This document shows positions 50,986 to 58,703 of a stretch of 64,000 bases of DNA, in pieces. The DNA comes from JABDMH01 sp965223025 (GTDB lineage Bacteria > Bacteroidota > Bacteroidia > Chitinophagales > Saprospiraceae). Under the pieces are notes generated by a model, which saw only the letters and a list, made by a program, of their open reading frames with translations, had not been told where the DNA came from and ran no database searches. The first letter of the stretch is position 1, and each line of letters opens with the position of its first letter. Both the position numbers and the translations under genes were made by a program. Location: contig CBDCVP010000023.1 of assembly GCA_965223025.1 (NCBI GenBank), forward strand, positions 2,852,001-2,916,000, read 5' to 3'.

Positions 50986-52002
50986 ATGCCAACAAAACTT
51001 CAAGAACCACTAAAAGGTCAGATCAAGCACTTCTGCAAATCAATGTCCACACTTTACTTATTACTGGCTCTCAATTCGCTCTCAGCACAAGTATTTGACA
51101 TCAATCAAAGCATTCTGCTAAATAGTGAACGATCTTATATCACACCTACGGCAGGGATAGGAAATAACCACCTTTCTGGGGAGCGCCAAAGACTCGAAAA
51201 GCTGATATTCGAGGCGAAGATTTCACCGAACTACTATATTCGGATTGGCAAGAAGGATCGATTAGGACTGGAATTAACTCCGAGCGTTTTAATTCGAATG
51301 TTCAACATAAAAAGTCTTCCCATACTGACTCCCTCTTTTATTCCCACGCTGAAGGTCTATCATCGAACAAATTGGCTCAATAAGCTGCTGGACATTGCCT
51401 TACCCTCTTTGCGAAGGACGTATTTTTTTCAAACTTACCGATTAAGCCATCACTCCAATGGTCAAGAAGGTGATTACTTTTCTCAGCTAGACCAGGACGT
51501 CAATTTGAAAGACGGTAATTTCTCTACCGATTTTATTGAAGTGGGTTTTCACACCACAAATCATCAAAGGATTGAAGAGACGGTGAAATCTGAACCAACA
51601 CCCGTGAAAAACTATGCCATCAGAAGTACCAGTCTATTCCTGCAGAGGCACTTAGAAGGTCTCAGTCGTGACACAAACTTGGTAGGCATGTATTTCCTAA
51701 ACAAGATTGAGGTCCGAAACTCGTTCCTGCTGCATCGACAGTCCGGCAGACAACGAAGAATTCTTCTCAGCCAATCGTGGTCCATCATGTGGGGCAACAA
51801 CGGATACGGCACCCGGTGGAGTTTGAACTTTCTAGCGGGGATAAAATTTGGTCACGAATCCGACTTTTTCCTCTTCACACGGTACTATCGCGGACCAGAT
51901 TACTATAACCTCAGACATTTTTATCGACGATCGGCGTTGACATTTGGGATCTTGACCGACCCCATTAATCTGGAAATATTTAAGAATGGCACTGACCATT
52001 AA
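50986..52002 (+). CDS. Outer-membrane phospholipase A-like beta-barrel
   Basis: A 338-residue protein with a late signal peptide (MSTLYLLLALNSLSAQ; a second start at residue 20 is possible). The chain is rich in alternating strands. It contains YRLSHHSNGQEGDYF (about residues 150-165), which resembles the H.SNG catalytic segment of outer-membrane phospholipase A, and near the C terminus FLFTRYYRGPDYYNLRHFYR. The Ser and His of OMPLA appear as H-S in HHSNG. The family assignment is tentative; a plain barrel of unknown function is the alternative. A fragment of a related gene is found at 54213. Confidence 0.5.
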   Translation: MPTKLQEPLKGQIKHFCKSMSTLYLLLALNSLSAQVFDINQSILLNSERSYITPTAGIGNNHLSGERQRLEKLIFEAKISPNYYIRIGKKDRLGLELTPSVLIRMFNIKSLPILTPSFIPTLKVYHRTNWLNKLLDIALPSLRRTYFFQTYRLSHHSNGQEGDYFSQLDQDVNLKDGNFSTDFIEVGFHTTNHQRIEETVKSEPTPVKNYAIRSTSLFLQRHLEGLSRDTNLVGMYFLNKIEVRNSFLLHRQSGRQRRILLSQSWSIMWGNNGYGTRWSLNFLAGIKFGHESDFFLFTRYYRGPDYYNLRHFYRRSALTFGILTDPINLEIFKNGTDH

Positions 52003-52224
52003 AACGAGACAGTGATCTTCCGTCTGCTAAATATTGGCTTGGCTTTAGAATAGAAACAAGGATTTCAATAAAATGGTCAACATTTGGTTTTTATCATGAA
52101 AAATGGGGTGGTGCTGACCACGATCCTATGCCACAATCACACATGTTTTTCCAGATCAGCAGAAGACCTAGCCTCCACTAACTAACTGAGGAATAACGAA
52201 GTATAAATCATAAAGAATGATCTA
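52003..52224. other. Intergenic region after the barrel gene
   Basis: These 222 bases hold no gene that can be supported, and no clear terminator. Confidence 0.4.
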
Positions 52225-52278
52225 GAAATCTCGACCGAAACTTTGCTGAGCCCGTGAACGGGTTTTCGGAGGCACCCT
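52225..52278 (-). repeat. IS5-end-like dispersed repeat, copy 1
   Basis: Read on the minus strand it begins AGGGTGCCTCCGAAAACCC, close to the IS5 terminal repeat GGGTACCTCCGGAAAC at 6590, and continues GTTCACGGGCTCAGC then TTTCGGTCGAGATTTC. The same ~54 bases recur at 63657 with about eight differences. It contains a small hairpin (CCCGTGAACGGG). It is probably a solo end or a very short non-autonomous relative of an IS5-type element. Confidence 0.6.
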
Positions 52279-52303
52279 ACATCAGGTTGGGAGGTTCGGT
52301 AGC

Positions 52304-52485
52304 TAAAGGACTGTGATAATAAGTTGCTCGTTTGGGCGATGCTATTTTGAATCCAGCATAGCCTGCCACGCCACCAGCGTGGGCAGGAAAAATATGCATA
52401 GTGGGGCTATTCGAATTTTTTCTAACGCAGCATGGGTTCAAAAGAACAAGTCGAAGTGGGTAAGTTATTCTTAGACAGTTCCTAA
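52304..52485 (+). repeat. MITE-like repeat, copy 1
   Basis: This 182-bp sequence recurs at 54386-54569 with roughly nine in ten bases identical. It begins TAAAGGACTGT and ends CTTAGACAGTTCCTAA, whose reverse complement TTAGGAACTGTC matches the start imperfectly, as in MITE ends. Inside is a strong hairpin, CCTGCCACGC / GCGTGGGCAGG around CACCA. No coding potential is seen. The two copies, in the same orientation, bracket the TPR-like gene. Confidence 0.8.
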
Positions 52486-52517
52486 CCCTCTCTTCCTAGT
52501 GGCTGCTCTAAGGTGCC

Positions 52518-54149
52518 TTAATTATACCGATTTCCATTAAAGGGCCAGGACTCATCATCATCTTCCTCCAACACCCTTTTATGATCATGTAAAGTTTGCA
52601 GAGACCAGGCAACACATTTTGGATTTTGCTCGAGAAACAGGGTCAGAAGAGGCAACACCATGATCGCTTCCTCAGCACTACCGATCCGGTAAGTATCGGG
52701 AGCTTCTGGTTGGTGTACCGTTCCCACTAATATCTTAAAAGGATAGGTGTTGCGATCGAAAGCCGTTAAAAGGGCTCTCTTAGTTTTTGATTTCCTACCC
52801 AAAGTCAGGTAGAGATACATGAATTTAACGTAAATAAATACAATACTGTCTTCGTCTGGGAATGCCTTGAACACATGTCTTACCAGCGGCCATTTTTTTT
52901 GCACCACGCCATACTCGAGGACAAAATAACGGACACCGAGATTGTCATCAGGATTCATGTCGAGTAAATCCAGCAGAATGTCCTCACCTTCGGAAAATTG
53001 TCCTTCTGCAACATATTCAATTCCCAGGAAATAGAGGGCACGTAGATAGGGTCGAGTATGATGGTCCTTCCACCAAGTGCCTCTGCCTTCTATCTCATCA
53101 ACATTCAAGATGGTTTCAGCAGCTTCGATCGCACTTTTGAGGTGGTGTATACGTCCTGCCGCTTCACTTTGCCATCCAGCTAAACAGATATGAGCCTCCA
53201 CACAGTTTGGAAATTCCTTAAGGATGGATGCTACCTCCACCAGAGATACTTCCTTGGGCAGGAGAAATGCATCAAGGGCTTCGATTTGGGCTGCGGCCTC
53301 GAGAGTCATTGGGTTTTCTTCCCTCAATTCACCCACTGTCTTACCAAGCACCCGATCTTGCAATATTTGATTCAGGTCCTCTAGGCTGTCAGCCTCCAGG
53401 TCATCCAGGTTAAGGACCTCATGATGCTCCATGAAGTTTCGATAATGGGAACTGGGTTTGAAAAGATTGGTCTCCTTCTCCTCTTCATCCCCTTCCACCC
53501 AGCTGAAGCCCAAGTGCTCTAAGATAGAATCTGCATAAATGCGGTCAAAATGATAACCCTCTACAACAAGGTGCAATCGCTCCTCCTTCACTTTGCAGTG
53601 ATGAATCCGCGCAACACGCCCAGAATCTACGGTGTCGCGATGGGCCAGATTTTGCGTTAATATGCTCTCTACATAAGGTCCGTGATCCTCCTTAAGATTC
53701 CCATCAAATTTATAGAAATCTGTGTCTGTAAGCCATTCGGAATCAGTAGGAATATTCTCCATATCTTCTCTCAAGTAGTCAAACCGAATCACACGATATG
53801 CGTCTGTTGACTTGACTTCCCCTTCTAGGAATGAACATATTCTTTGTGTTTGTAGGCGGACTTGCTCAGCATCGATCGCAAAAAATGAGGAAACCTTATC
53901 CAGGCTGAGTGGCAACAGACTTTCATGACTTTCCAAATTCTGATATCGAATCACGGTGGCCAAAACAGAACAGGTCCATAATCTAAGATCTTCAACCTCC
54001 ACATCAACCATTATTGGCTGGATGTCATCGATGACACGAGCACATGCCTCAAACAAATAAAAGTACTGGAAATCCAGTAGGCAATCAGAAGCGAGCTGAC
54101 ACATCTTATCAATCCTGATATTCTCCGCTTTTTGCTTATGTAAAGTCAC
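52518..54149 (-). CDS. TPR/ST7-like repeat protein, unknown function
   Basis: A 543-residue protein. The N-terminal ~90 residues are helical and resemble the DUF6398-like start of some bacterial TPR proteins (weak). The C-terminal half has TPR-like helices: ARs such as HTRPYLRALYFLGIEYVAEG (about residue 372), EGEDILLDLLDMNPDDNLGV and VLEYGVVQKKWPLVRHVFKA, in which the pattern R.YL.AL..LG....G....A...LL.LNP.D..G.R is that of ST7-like proteins. No signal peptide or catalytic motif is seen. It stands alone on the minus strand between two MITE-like repeats, so it could have been moved as a unit. Confidence 0.55.
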   Translation of the reverse strand: MTLHKQKAENIRIDKMCQLASDCLLDFQYFYLFEACARVIDDIQPIMVDVEVEDLRLWTCSVLATVIRYQNLESHESLLPLSLDKVSSFFAIDAEQVRLQTQRICSFLEGEVKSTDAYRVIRFDYLREDMENIPTDSEWLTDTDFYKFDGNLKEDHGPYVESILTQNLAHRDTVDSGRVARIHHCKVKEERLHLVVEGYHFDRIYADSILEHLGFSWVEGDEEEKETNLFKPSSHYRNFMEHHEVLNLDDLEADSLEDLNQILQDRVLGKTVGELREENPMTLEAAAQIEALDAFLLPKEVSLVEVASILKEFPNCVEAHICLAGWQSEAAGRIHHLKSAIEAAETILNVDEIEGRGTWWKDHHTRPYLRALYFLGIEYVAEGQFSEGEDILLDLLDMNPDDNLGVRYFVLEYGVVQKKWPLVRHVFKAFPDEDSIVFIYVKFMYLYLTLGRKSKTKRALLTAFDRNTYPFKILVGTVHQPEAPDTYRIGSAEEAIMVLPLLTLFLEQNPKCVAWSLQTLHDHKRVLEEDDDESWPFNGNRYN

Positions 54150-54212
54150 CCAACTAATTGTTCTGCCATATATACCATTAAATGCAATAATATATCTAAT
54201 CTATAAGAATTA

Positions 54213-54345
54213 CAAGTATTTGACATCAATCAAAGCATTCATATGTATGGTGAACAATCTTATCACACTTTCTTCTGGGATCGGAAACAATGCTATCTCA
54301 TAGATCCCTGGCATCAGCCGATTGAGACGAAAGAAAAGATCGCCA
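54213..54345 (+). pseudogene. 5' fragment of an outer-membrane barrel gene
   Basis: CAAGTATTTGACATCAATCA at 54213 is identical to the sequence at 51088 in the barrel gene (VFDINQSI region). Similarity continues for about 90 bases (GTGAACrATCTTAT.CACAC, GGGAT.GGAAA.AATG) before fading. There is no start codon or signal-peptide sequence in front and no continuing frame. It is a relic of a paralogue or of a partial duplication. Confidence 0.65.
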
Positions 54346-54385
54346 AAGAACCGTTTTTATAATTATGATCCGAATGCTCACTTAG

Positions 54386-54569
54386 TAAAGGACTGTCTGA
54401 TAATCAATTGCTCGTTTGGGCGATGCTATTTTGAATCCAGCATAGCCTGCCACGCCACCAGCGTGGGCAGGAAAAATAAGCATAGTGGGGCTATTCGTAT
54501 GTTTTCTAACGCAGCATGGGTTCAAAAGAACAAGTCGAAATGCGTAAGTTATTCTTGGACAGTTCCTAA
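54386..54569 (+). repeat. MITE-like repeat, copy 2
   Basis: The second copy of the element at 52304, 184 bp, same orientation, with the same internal hairpin CCTGCCACGC / GCGTGGGCAGG. The start TAAAGGACTGTCTGATAATC and end GGACAGTTCCTAA are better preserved here as inverted ends than in copy 1. It lies directly behind the barrel-gene fragment and ends 25 bases before the toxin gene of the TA pair. Confidence 0.8.
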
Positions 54570-54594
54570 GCAGATGGCTACCTGGAGATGCGGA

Positions 54595-54987
54595 TCATCT
54601 CTTCCATGACTCCACTTCCAACTCTTCAAAACGCAAAAAGTGATCAACGTTACCGGTAATCAGTTTTTGGCACTTTGAGATGGCCGTGGAGGCAATCAAT
54701 ATATCAGCGTCGGGAAGGATTCGTCCTGTGTTGACCAGGTTTGCCTTCAGTGATCCAAATTTTGACATGATTTCGTGATCGGAATGTATAACGTTGGCAA
54801 TTCTAATGAATTCATCGACCCTGTTCAGATTCTGAATTCGATACTTCGATCTGAAGGCACCATAGTACAACTCACCTACCGTCATAAAAGAGATCGCAAT
54901 TGTGCTCATCGAAGCCATATGCATCTGCATCACCAATTTGTTGCCTCTTAGGATCTCGATGCAGGTATCTGTATCATAGAGGATCAT
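54595..54987 (-). CDS. VapC/FitB-type PIN-domain toxin
   Basis: The start is set at MILYDTDTCIEIL (54987), which overlaps the antitoxin stop by four bases; the frame upstream of it is not part of the protein. The 130 residues carry the PIN-domain acidic set: Asp5/Asp7 in YDTDTC, Glu in MTVGELYYGA, the Asp pair in LPDADILIASTA and Asp in ITGNVDHFLRF. Such toxins cut tRNA or rRNA in the cytoplasm when the antitoxin is lost. Gene order antitoxin-toxin with ATGA overlap is typical. Confidence 0.88.
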   Translation of the reverse strand: MILYDTDTCIEILRGNKLVMQMHMASMSTIAISFMTVGELYYGAFRSKYRIQNLNRVDEFIRIANVIHSDHEIMSKFGSLKANLVNTGRILPDADILIASTAISKCQKLITGNVDHFLRFEELEVESWKR

Positions 54988-55253
54988 AGTTCGATCTCCC
55001 GGCCCAATGTTCTGTGGCGATATATGTCCTCTATGATCTCTTCTGTAGATCTGTTGTCTCTCCACGAACCCGCTAGTGCCTGCATTCGACTTTTTTGGGC
55101 TTCGAGTGACATGGCTTCATCCTCTTGCATGTCTTGTACACCGACTTCGAGTCGATATAAAATTTCGCTGTTCAGGCTGCGCCGCGCCTGCTTAGCCAGT
55201 GCCCTAAGCTTAGCTACCAATTCTTCAGACAGATTTCTGAGCGTAATGTCCAT
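54984..55253 (-). CDS. VapB/FitA-type ribbon-helix-helix antitoxin
   Basis: An 89-residue protein. The N terminus MDITLRNLSEELVAKLRALA followed by RRSLNSEILYRLE is an Arc/FitA-type ribbon-helix-helix DNA-binding domain. The acidic C-terminal tail would wrap the PIN toxin. As for other such pairs, the complex is expected to repress its own promoter. The repeated ACTAAAATATCACTATTTTG.. stretch at 55265-55295 (TTTTGTAACTAAA twice) just upstream could be the operator. Confidence 0.88.
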   Translation of the reverse strand: MDITLRNLSEELVAKLRALAKQARRSLNSEILYRLEVGVQDMQEDEAMSLEAQKSRMQALAGSWRDNRSTEEIIEDIYRHRTLGREIEL

Positions 55254-55257
55254 GCAC

Positions 55258-55295
55258 TATTTTGTAACTAAAATATCACTATTTTGTAACTAAAG
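55258..55295 (-). promoter_or_regulatory. Direct repeat upstream of the antitoxin gene
   Basis: The 13-mer TTTTGTAACTAAA occurs twice within 35 bases (about 55260 and 55280), separated by ATATCACTA, immediately before the antitoxin start. Paired repeats of this size are typical binding sites for ribbon-helix-helix autoregulators. Confidence 0.5.
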
Positions 55296-55329
55296 CAAAT
55301 ACTTTGATGGTGACTCACACAGCATAAGG

Positions 55330-55574
55330 CATTGTCAGCCTATGGCAACTCGTCATCACTTTTTATGTCTCAGCTAGTGACCATAGATTCATTCTTTACC
55401 ACAGTCATAATTAGCAAGAGCGATGATGGGTTTGTCCAACAGACGCGATTAAGCACCAGCCTGTTTTTAGTCGGTACGTGTCTAAAACCTGTCATCGGGA
55501 AGACTGGTATATTACCTAGCAGACAAGACGACCCTCTTACCTCTTCAGAGAAAGCAGCAGCGATGAGAGGTTCC
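55330..55574. repeat. Dispersed copy of the palindromic repeat
   Basis: This is a single degenerate unit of the 50-kb array: AACTCGTCATCAC (about 55347), GCGATGATGGGTTTGTCC (55420), CAGACGCGATTAAGCACCAG, TTTTTAGTCGG, AAAACCTGTCATCGGGAAGACT (about 55489) and GCAGCGATGAGAGGTT (about 55556). It is in the same orientation and block order as the short array units. It abuts the 3' end of the aldo/keto reductase. Confidence 0.8.
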
Positions 55575-56444
55575 TTACCCCCTCACACTAGCCTCGGGAA
55601 TTCTTTTTTGAAGATCGTAAAACTCCTCCACCGTCTCCTGACCGATGGTGAAGCAATCGATGAATTCGTGGGCAAGTTGAAATTGCAGGCACTCATCGAT
55701 GCGGTCGGCCAAGGAACCAGCGCCTAGTACTTTCATACCAATGATGCCCTTACCATTGGCCTTCATCTTTTGCAAGACTTTGCGCACCACCGGCATCTCG
55801 GCATCCATGCGCGCACCAGCCGGGTTGAACCGCGCCAAATCGACCTGTACCCAATCCGTCTCCGCTGCAGTCTCAAGGGCGGCAAGGGAGTGACATGAAA
55901 TGCCATGGGCGCGAATAATGCCATCTTCACGAGCTCGGCTCATCACATCCATCGCAGGTGCTTTCTTTTCTGGCCAATTTCCATCCTTGATGGCATGGAG
56001 TAAAACCATATCCAGATAATCGGTGCCGATTTCCTGGCGAAAGCGGTCCAGATCGGCCTTCATCTGTTTTTCGGTGGTGGCATGAGTCTTTGTAAGAATG
56101 GTGACCTTTTCCCTTGGTACCCTCTTCAAAGCCTCCTTCAGGTGGGGGTGCGTACCGTACTGATCGGCAGAATCCCAAAATAAGATGCCATTGTCATAAG
56201 CGAAATGCAGAAAATCCCCCAGACCTTTGATGCCCATCCTGCGAGTTTGATTGGAGGCTCCATTAACACCTCGGGTACCAGTACCCATGGCAAGTCGGGT
56301 TAGTTTAATGCCCGTATTTCCCAACTCCACTACGTCGGTGGCAAATTTCTTCTTGTCGCTGACAAAGGCATGATATGGAAATGGAGTCAATGATAATGCC
56401 CCAGCATAGGACATCGATTGAGAAATAAAATGGCGACGTTTCAT
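55575..56444 (-). CDS. Aldo/keto reductase with N-terminal export-like segment
   Basis: A 289-residue NAD(P)H-dependent carbonyl reductase of the AKR superfamily. The tetrad is seen as Asp and Tyr in FWDSADQYGTHP, Lys in VTILTKTHATT and His in MVLLHAIKDG. The N terminus MKRRHFISQSMSYAGALSL resembles a Tat signal (R-R-x-F) and is common in Bacteroidota AKRs, so it may be exported. The C-terminal cofactor-binding part ends TIGQETVEEFYDL; it is slightly short for the family but complete. It is transcribed away from the TetR operon. Confidence 0.85.
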   Translation of the reverse strand: MKRRHFISQSMSYAGALSLTPFPYHAFVSDKKKFATDVVELGNTGIKLTRLAMGTGTRGVNGASNQTRRMGIKGLGDFLHFAYDNGILFWDSADQYGTHPHLKEALKRVPREKVTILTKTHATTEKQMKADLDRFRQEIGTDYLDMVLLHAIKDGNWPEKKAPAMDVMSRAREDGIIRAHGISCHSLAALETAAETDWVQVDLARFNPAGARMDAEMPVVRKVLQKMKANGKGIIGMKVLGAGSLADRIDECLQFQLAHEFIDCFTIGQETVEEFYDLQKRIPEASVRG

Positions 56445-56537
56445 GCATTAAAGTTTTACCTAAGTTAAGATGTTATAGGCAGAGACACAAATGCTGAAAT
56501 GAGTTGGATGCAAGTATAGGTGTGGACCATAAGGTAG

Positions 56538-56655
56538 TCGTCTGATCTGAAGACAGCTAAAAACCTGACAACGCAAGGACTGGCCAATGACCTGGCAGAC
56601 CATTCAATCCCTTTTCTGTGCCTTGAAATCAGCAGTACCAACAGCTTCACCGCTT
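56538..56655. repeat. Strongly degenerate palindromic-repeat copy
   Basis: GAAGACAGCTAAAAACCTGACAACGC, AAGGACTGG, CTGGCAGACCATTCAA and GAAATCAGCAGTACCAACAG follow the block order of the second half of a short array unit (AGAAACCTGTCATCGCAAAGACTGG, TTGACAGTTCAAC, GAAACCAGCAGCGATGACAGG). The palindromic arms are mutated, so this is an old copy. Confidence 0.5.
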
Positions 56656-56737
56656 CTTAGCCAACACCTGATTGAGACAATACGGAGTCGAGGGCATGGC
56701 CAAAGGATAAATCAGTCGCGCTCTCCGAAATATTATG

Positions 56738-56785
56738 TACATTTGCATCAACCATTTGGTTAAACCATCTGTTTAAACCATATAG
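56738..56785 (+). promoter_or_regulatory. Promoter and likely TetR operator of the efflux operon
   Basis: TACATTTG (56738-56745) matches the Bacteroidota -7 consensus TAnnTTTG. Directly after it lies AACCATTTGGTT (56750-56761), a perfect palindrome, then two further TTAAACCAT-like half-sites (GTTTAAACCAT). The palindromes cover the expected start of transcription, so binding of the encoded TetR would block the operon. Confidence 0.6.
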
Positions 56786-56794
56786 TTGACTACT

Positions 56795-57409
56795 ATGAGC
56801 GAAGACCTAACGACCGAAGAGAAGATCAAGCAGGCAGCCAAGAAGATCTTTATGCACAAAGGACTGGCCGGTGCACGCATGCAAGACATTGCCGATGAAG
56901 CAGAGATCAATAAGGCCATGCTGCACTATTACTTTCGCAGCAAAAGGCAGCTTTTTGACATCATTTTTGAAGAAAAGCTAGCCCAACTCTTTTCTACCCT
57001 GGGCGAGATCTTCCTGGATAACTCACCTCTGGAAGATAAAATCAGGCAGTTTGTCAAAAAGCAAAGCACCATCATCGCAGATTTTCCCTCCCTGCCCATC
57101 TTCGTACTCAATGAAATCTGGCAAAACCCAACGCTGGCAGAAGAAAAACTCAGAGATAAACCACTGCATCTGATCAGAGAAAAATTTCGAGCAGCCTATA
57201 ATCAATCGCTGTCAGACCCAGTCCGCGAGCAATTGCCCTTCGAACAATTTATGCTAAACATGATCTCACTGATCATCTACCCCTACATTGCCAGGCCCAT
57301 ATTTAAAAGCATGATCGGACTCGAGGATGCCGGTTATGACCAATTACTTAGTGATCGAAAGCAACAAGTGACCAATCTCCTTTTGCAGAGCATTAAACTG
57401 GAACCATAA
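56795..57409 (+). CDS. TetR-family repressor
   Basis: The ATG at 56795 (MSEDLTTEEKIKQAA) is chosen over a TTG nine bases upstream. The 204 residues start with the TetR helix-turn-helix: IFMHKGLAGARMQDIADEA then INKAMLHYYFRSKRQLFD. The C-terminal ligand domain ends QLLSDRKQQVTNLLLQSIKL. The TolC-like gene starts one base after the stop. It most likely senses a toxic compound and derepresses the export operon. Confidence 0.93.
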   Translation: MSEDLTTEEKIKQAAKKIFMHKGLAGARMQDIADEAEINKAMLHYYFRSKRQLFDIIFEEKLAQLFSTLGEIFLDNSPLEDKIRQFVKKQSTIIADFPSLPIFVLNEIWQNPTLAEEKLRDKPLHLIREKFRAAYNQSLSDPVREQLPFEQFMLNMISLIIYPYIARPIFKSMIGLEDAGYDQLLSDRKQQVTNLLLQSIKLEP

Positions 57410-57410
57410 T

Positions 57411-58691
57411 ATGAAGAACTTCCATCAAATTATTGCCCTGGCAGGTGTTCTGATCTTGACGACCATGACAAGCACCGCCCAAGTCTCGCTGGATCAGCTC
57501 ATCGCTGCAGGGCTTGAAAATGCCCCGATCAAAAGCATCAAACTCATCACGGCCGACGAAGACGCCCTGACACAAAAAAATATCCAAGCCATGTATTTAC
57601 CCCAGATTACTCTGGGAGGTCAGGCTACCTATCAATCTGAGGTTACTGAAATCAATATCCCTATTCCCGGTGTCGACATAGACCCACTCTCGCTGGACCA
57701 ATACAAGTTGTCTGCAGAAGTCAATCAAATGATCTATGACGGTGGGCTCACCAAGCAAAAGGGCAAGGTACAGCAGACTGCCAGTAATCTGGCACAAATG
57801 CAGGTGGACCTGGAGCTGGAAAGGCTGAGAAAACAAATCATCGAATTGTACTTTGCGATACTCGCCATCGACCGAAAAGATGATATCCTCTCCCTAAAAG
57901 AAGACAATCTCCTTGCCAATCTGGAGGTAGTCAAAGAAGCGCATGAGCAGGGAGCCGTTCTAGCATCAGAAGTGCTGGTCATCGAAGCAGCTCATCTGCG
58001 CTTGCAACAGCAGCAGCAATCCCTCCAGAGAGACAAATCGTCCCTGATCCAAACACTGAGTATCATCACAAAAACGCCCAATTCAGACCTGGAATCACTC
58101 GTAGAGCCGGTTGCTAGGGCCCTTTCTTATACCGTACAGCCAGATAACTACTCAGATAGAATATTCGACCTGCAAGCTTCTGCCGTTGAACAGCAATATG
58201 ATCTCCAACTGGCTGCACATCGGCCAAAGTTGAATCTGTTTCTACAAGGTGGATATGGCAAACCAGGGCTCAATTTTCTCAAAAATCAATTTGATGCCTT
58301 CTACATCATGGGCCTTCGGGCAAACTGGAATCTAGGATCACTATACACCAAAGCAAACGATCGGGAGATCACCATGCTGAAGAAGGAAAAAATTAATGCC
58401 CGGCGTGCAGCTTATCTCGATCAAACCCATGTACAAATCGCACAACATGAAGCCGCCATCGAAGCTACGCGTGAAAATATCAAGCGAGATGAATTATTGG
58501 TAGACCTCTATCGAGACATCAGACAAACCGCAGAGATACAAATCAGAAATGGTGCCATCACGTCTACGGAGCTATTGGAGAAGATCAACGATGAGCATGA
58601 AGCAAGCATCCATAAGGCCCTACACGAACTCGATCTCATTAAATCTTCCTATATCCTGCAACATGTGACAGGAAATTATCTAGTCAAATAA
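57411..58691 (+). CDS. TolC-family outer-membrane efflux protein
   Basis: A 426-residue protein with signal peptide (IIALAGVLILTTMTSTAQ). Two copies of the outer-membrane-factor pattern of long helices and short strands are seen: ITLGGQATYQSE then VNQMIYDGGLTKQKGKV in the first half, and LNLFLQGGYGKPGL then RANWNLGSLYTKAND in the second. It would form the trimeric outer-membrane exit duct of the ABC exporter encoded downstream. Transcription is with TetR and HlyD. Confidence 0.92.
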   Translation: MKNFHQIIALAGVLILTTMTSTAQVSLDQLIAAGLENAPIKSIKLITADEDALTQKNIQAMYLPQITLGGQATYQSEVTEINIPIPGVDIDPLSLDQYKLSAEVNQMIYDGGLTKQKGKVQQTASNLAQMQVDLELERLRKQIIELYFAILAIDRKDDILSLKEDNLLANLEVVKEAHEQGAVLASEVLVIEAAHLRLQQQQQSLQRDKSSLIQTLSIITKTPNSDLESLVEPVARALSYTVQPDNYSDRIFDLQASAVEQQYDLQLAAHRPKLNLFLQGGYGKPGLNFLKNQFDAFYIMGLRANWNLGSLYTKANDREITMLKKEKINARRAAYLDQTHVQIAQHEAAIEATRENIKRDELLVDLYRDIRQTAEIQIRNGAITSTELLEKINDEHEASIHKALHELDLIKSSYILQHVTGNYLVK

Positions 58692-58703
58692 AGCACCAAT
58701 CAT

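Noticed and set aside
54322..54609. 95-codon ORF before the TA pair
   Set aside because: It runs through the second MITE-like copy and out into unrelated sequence; there is no support as a gene.
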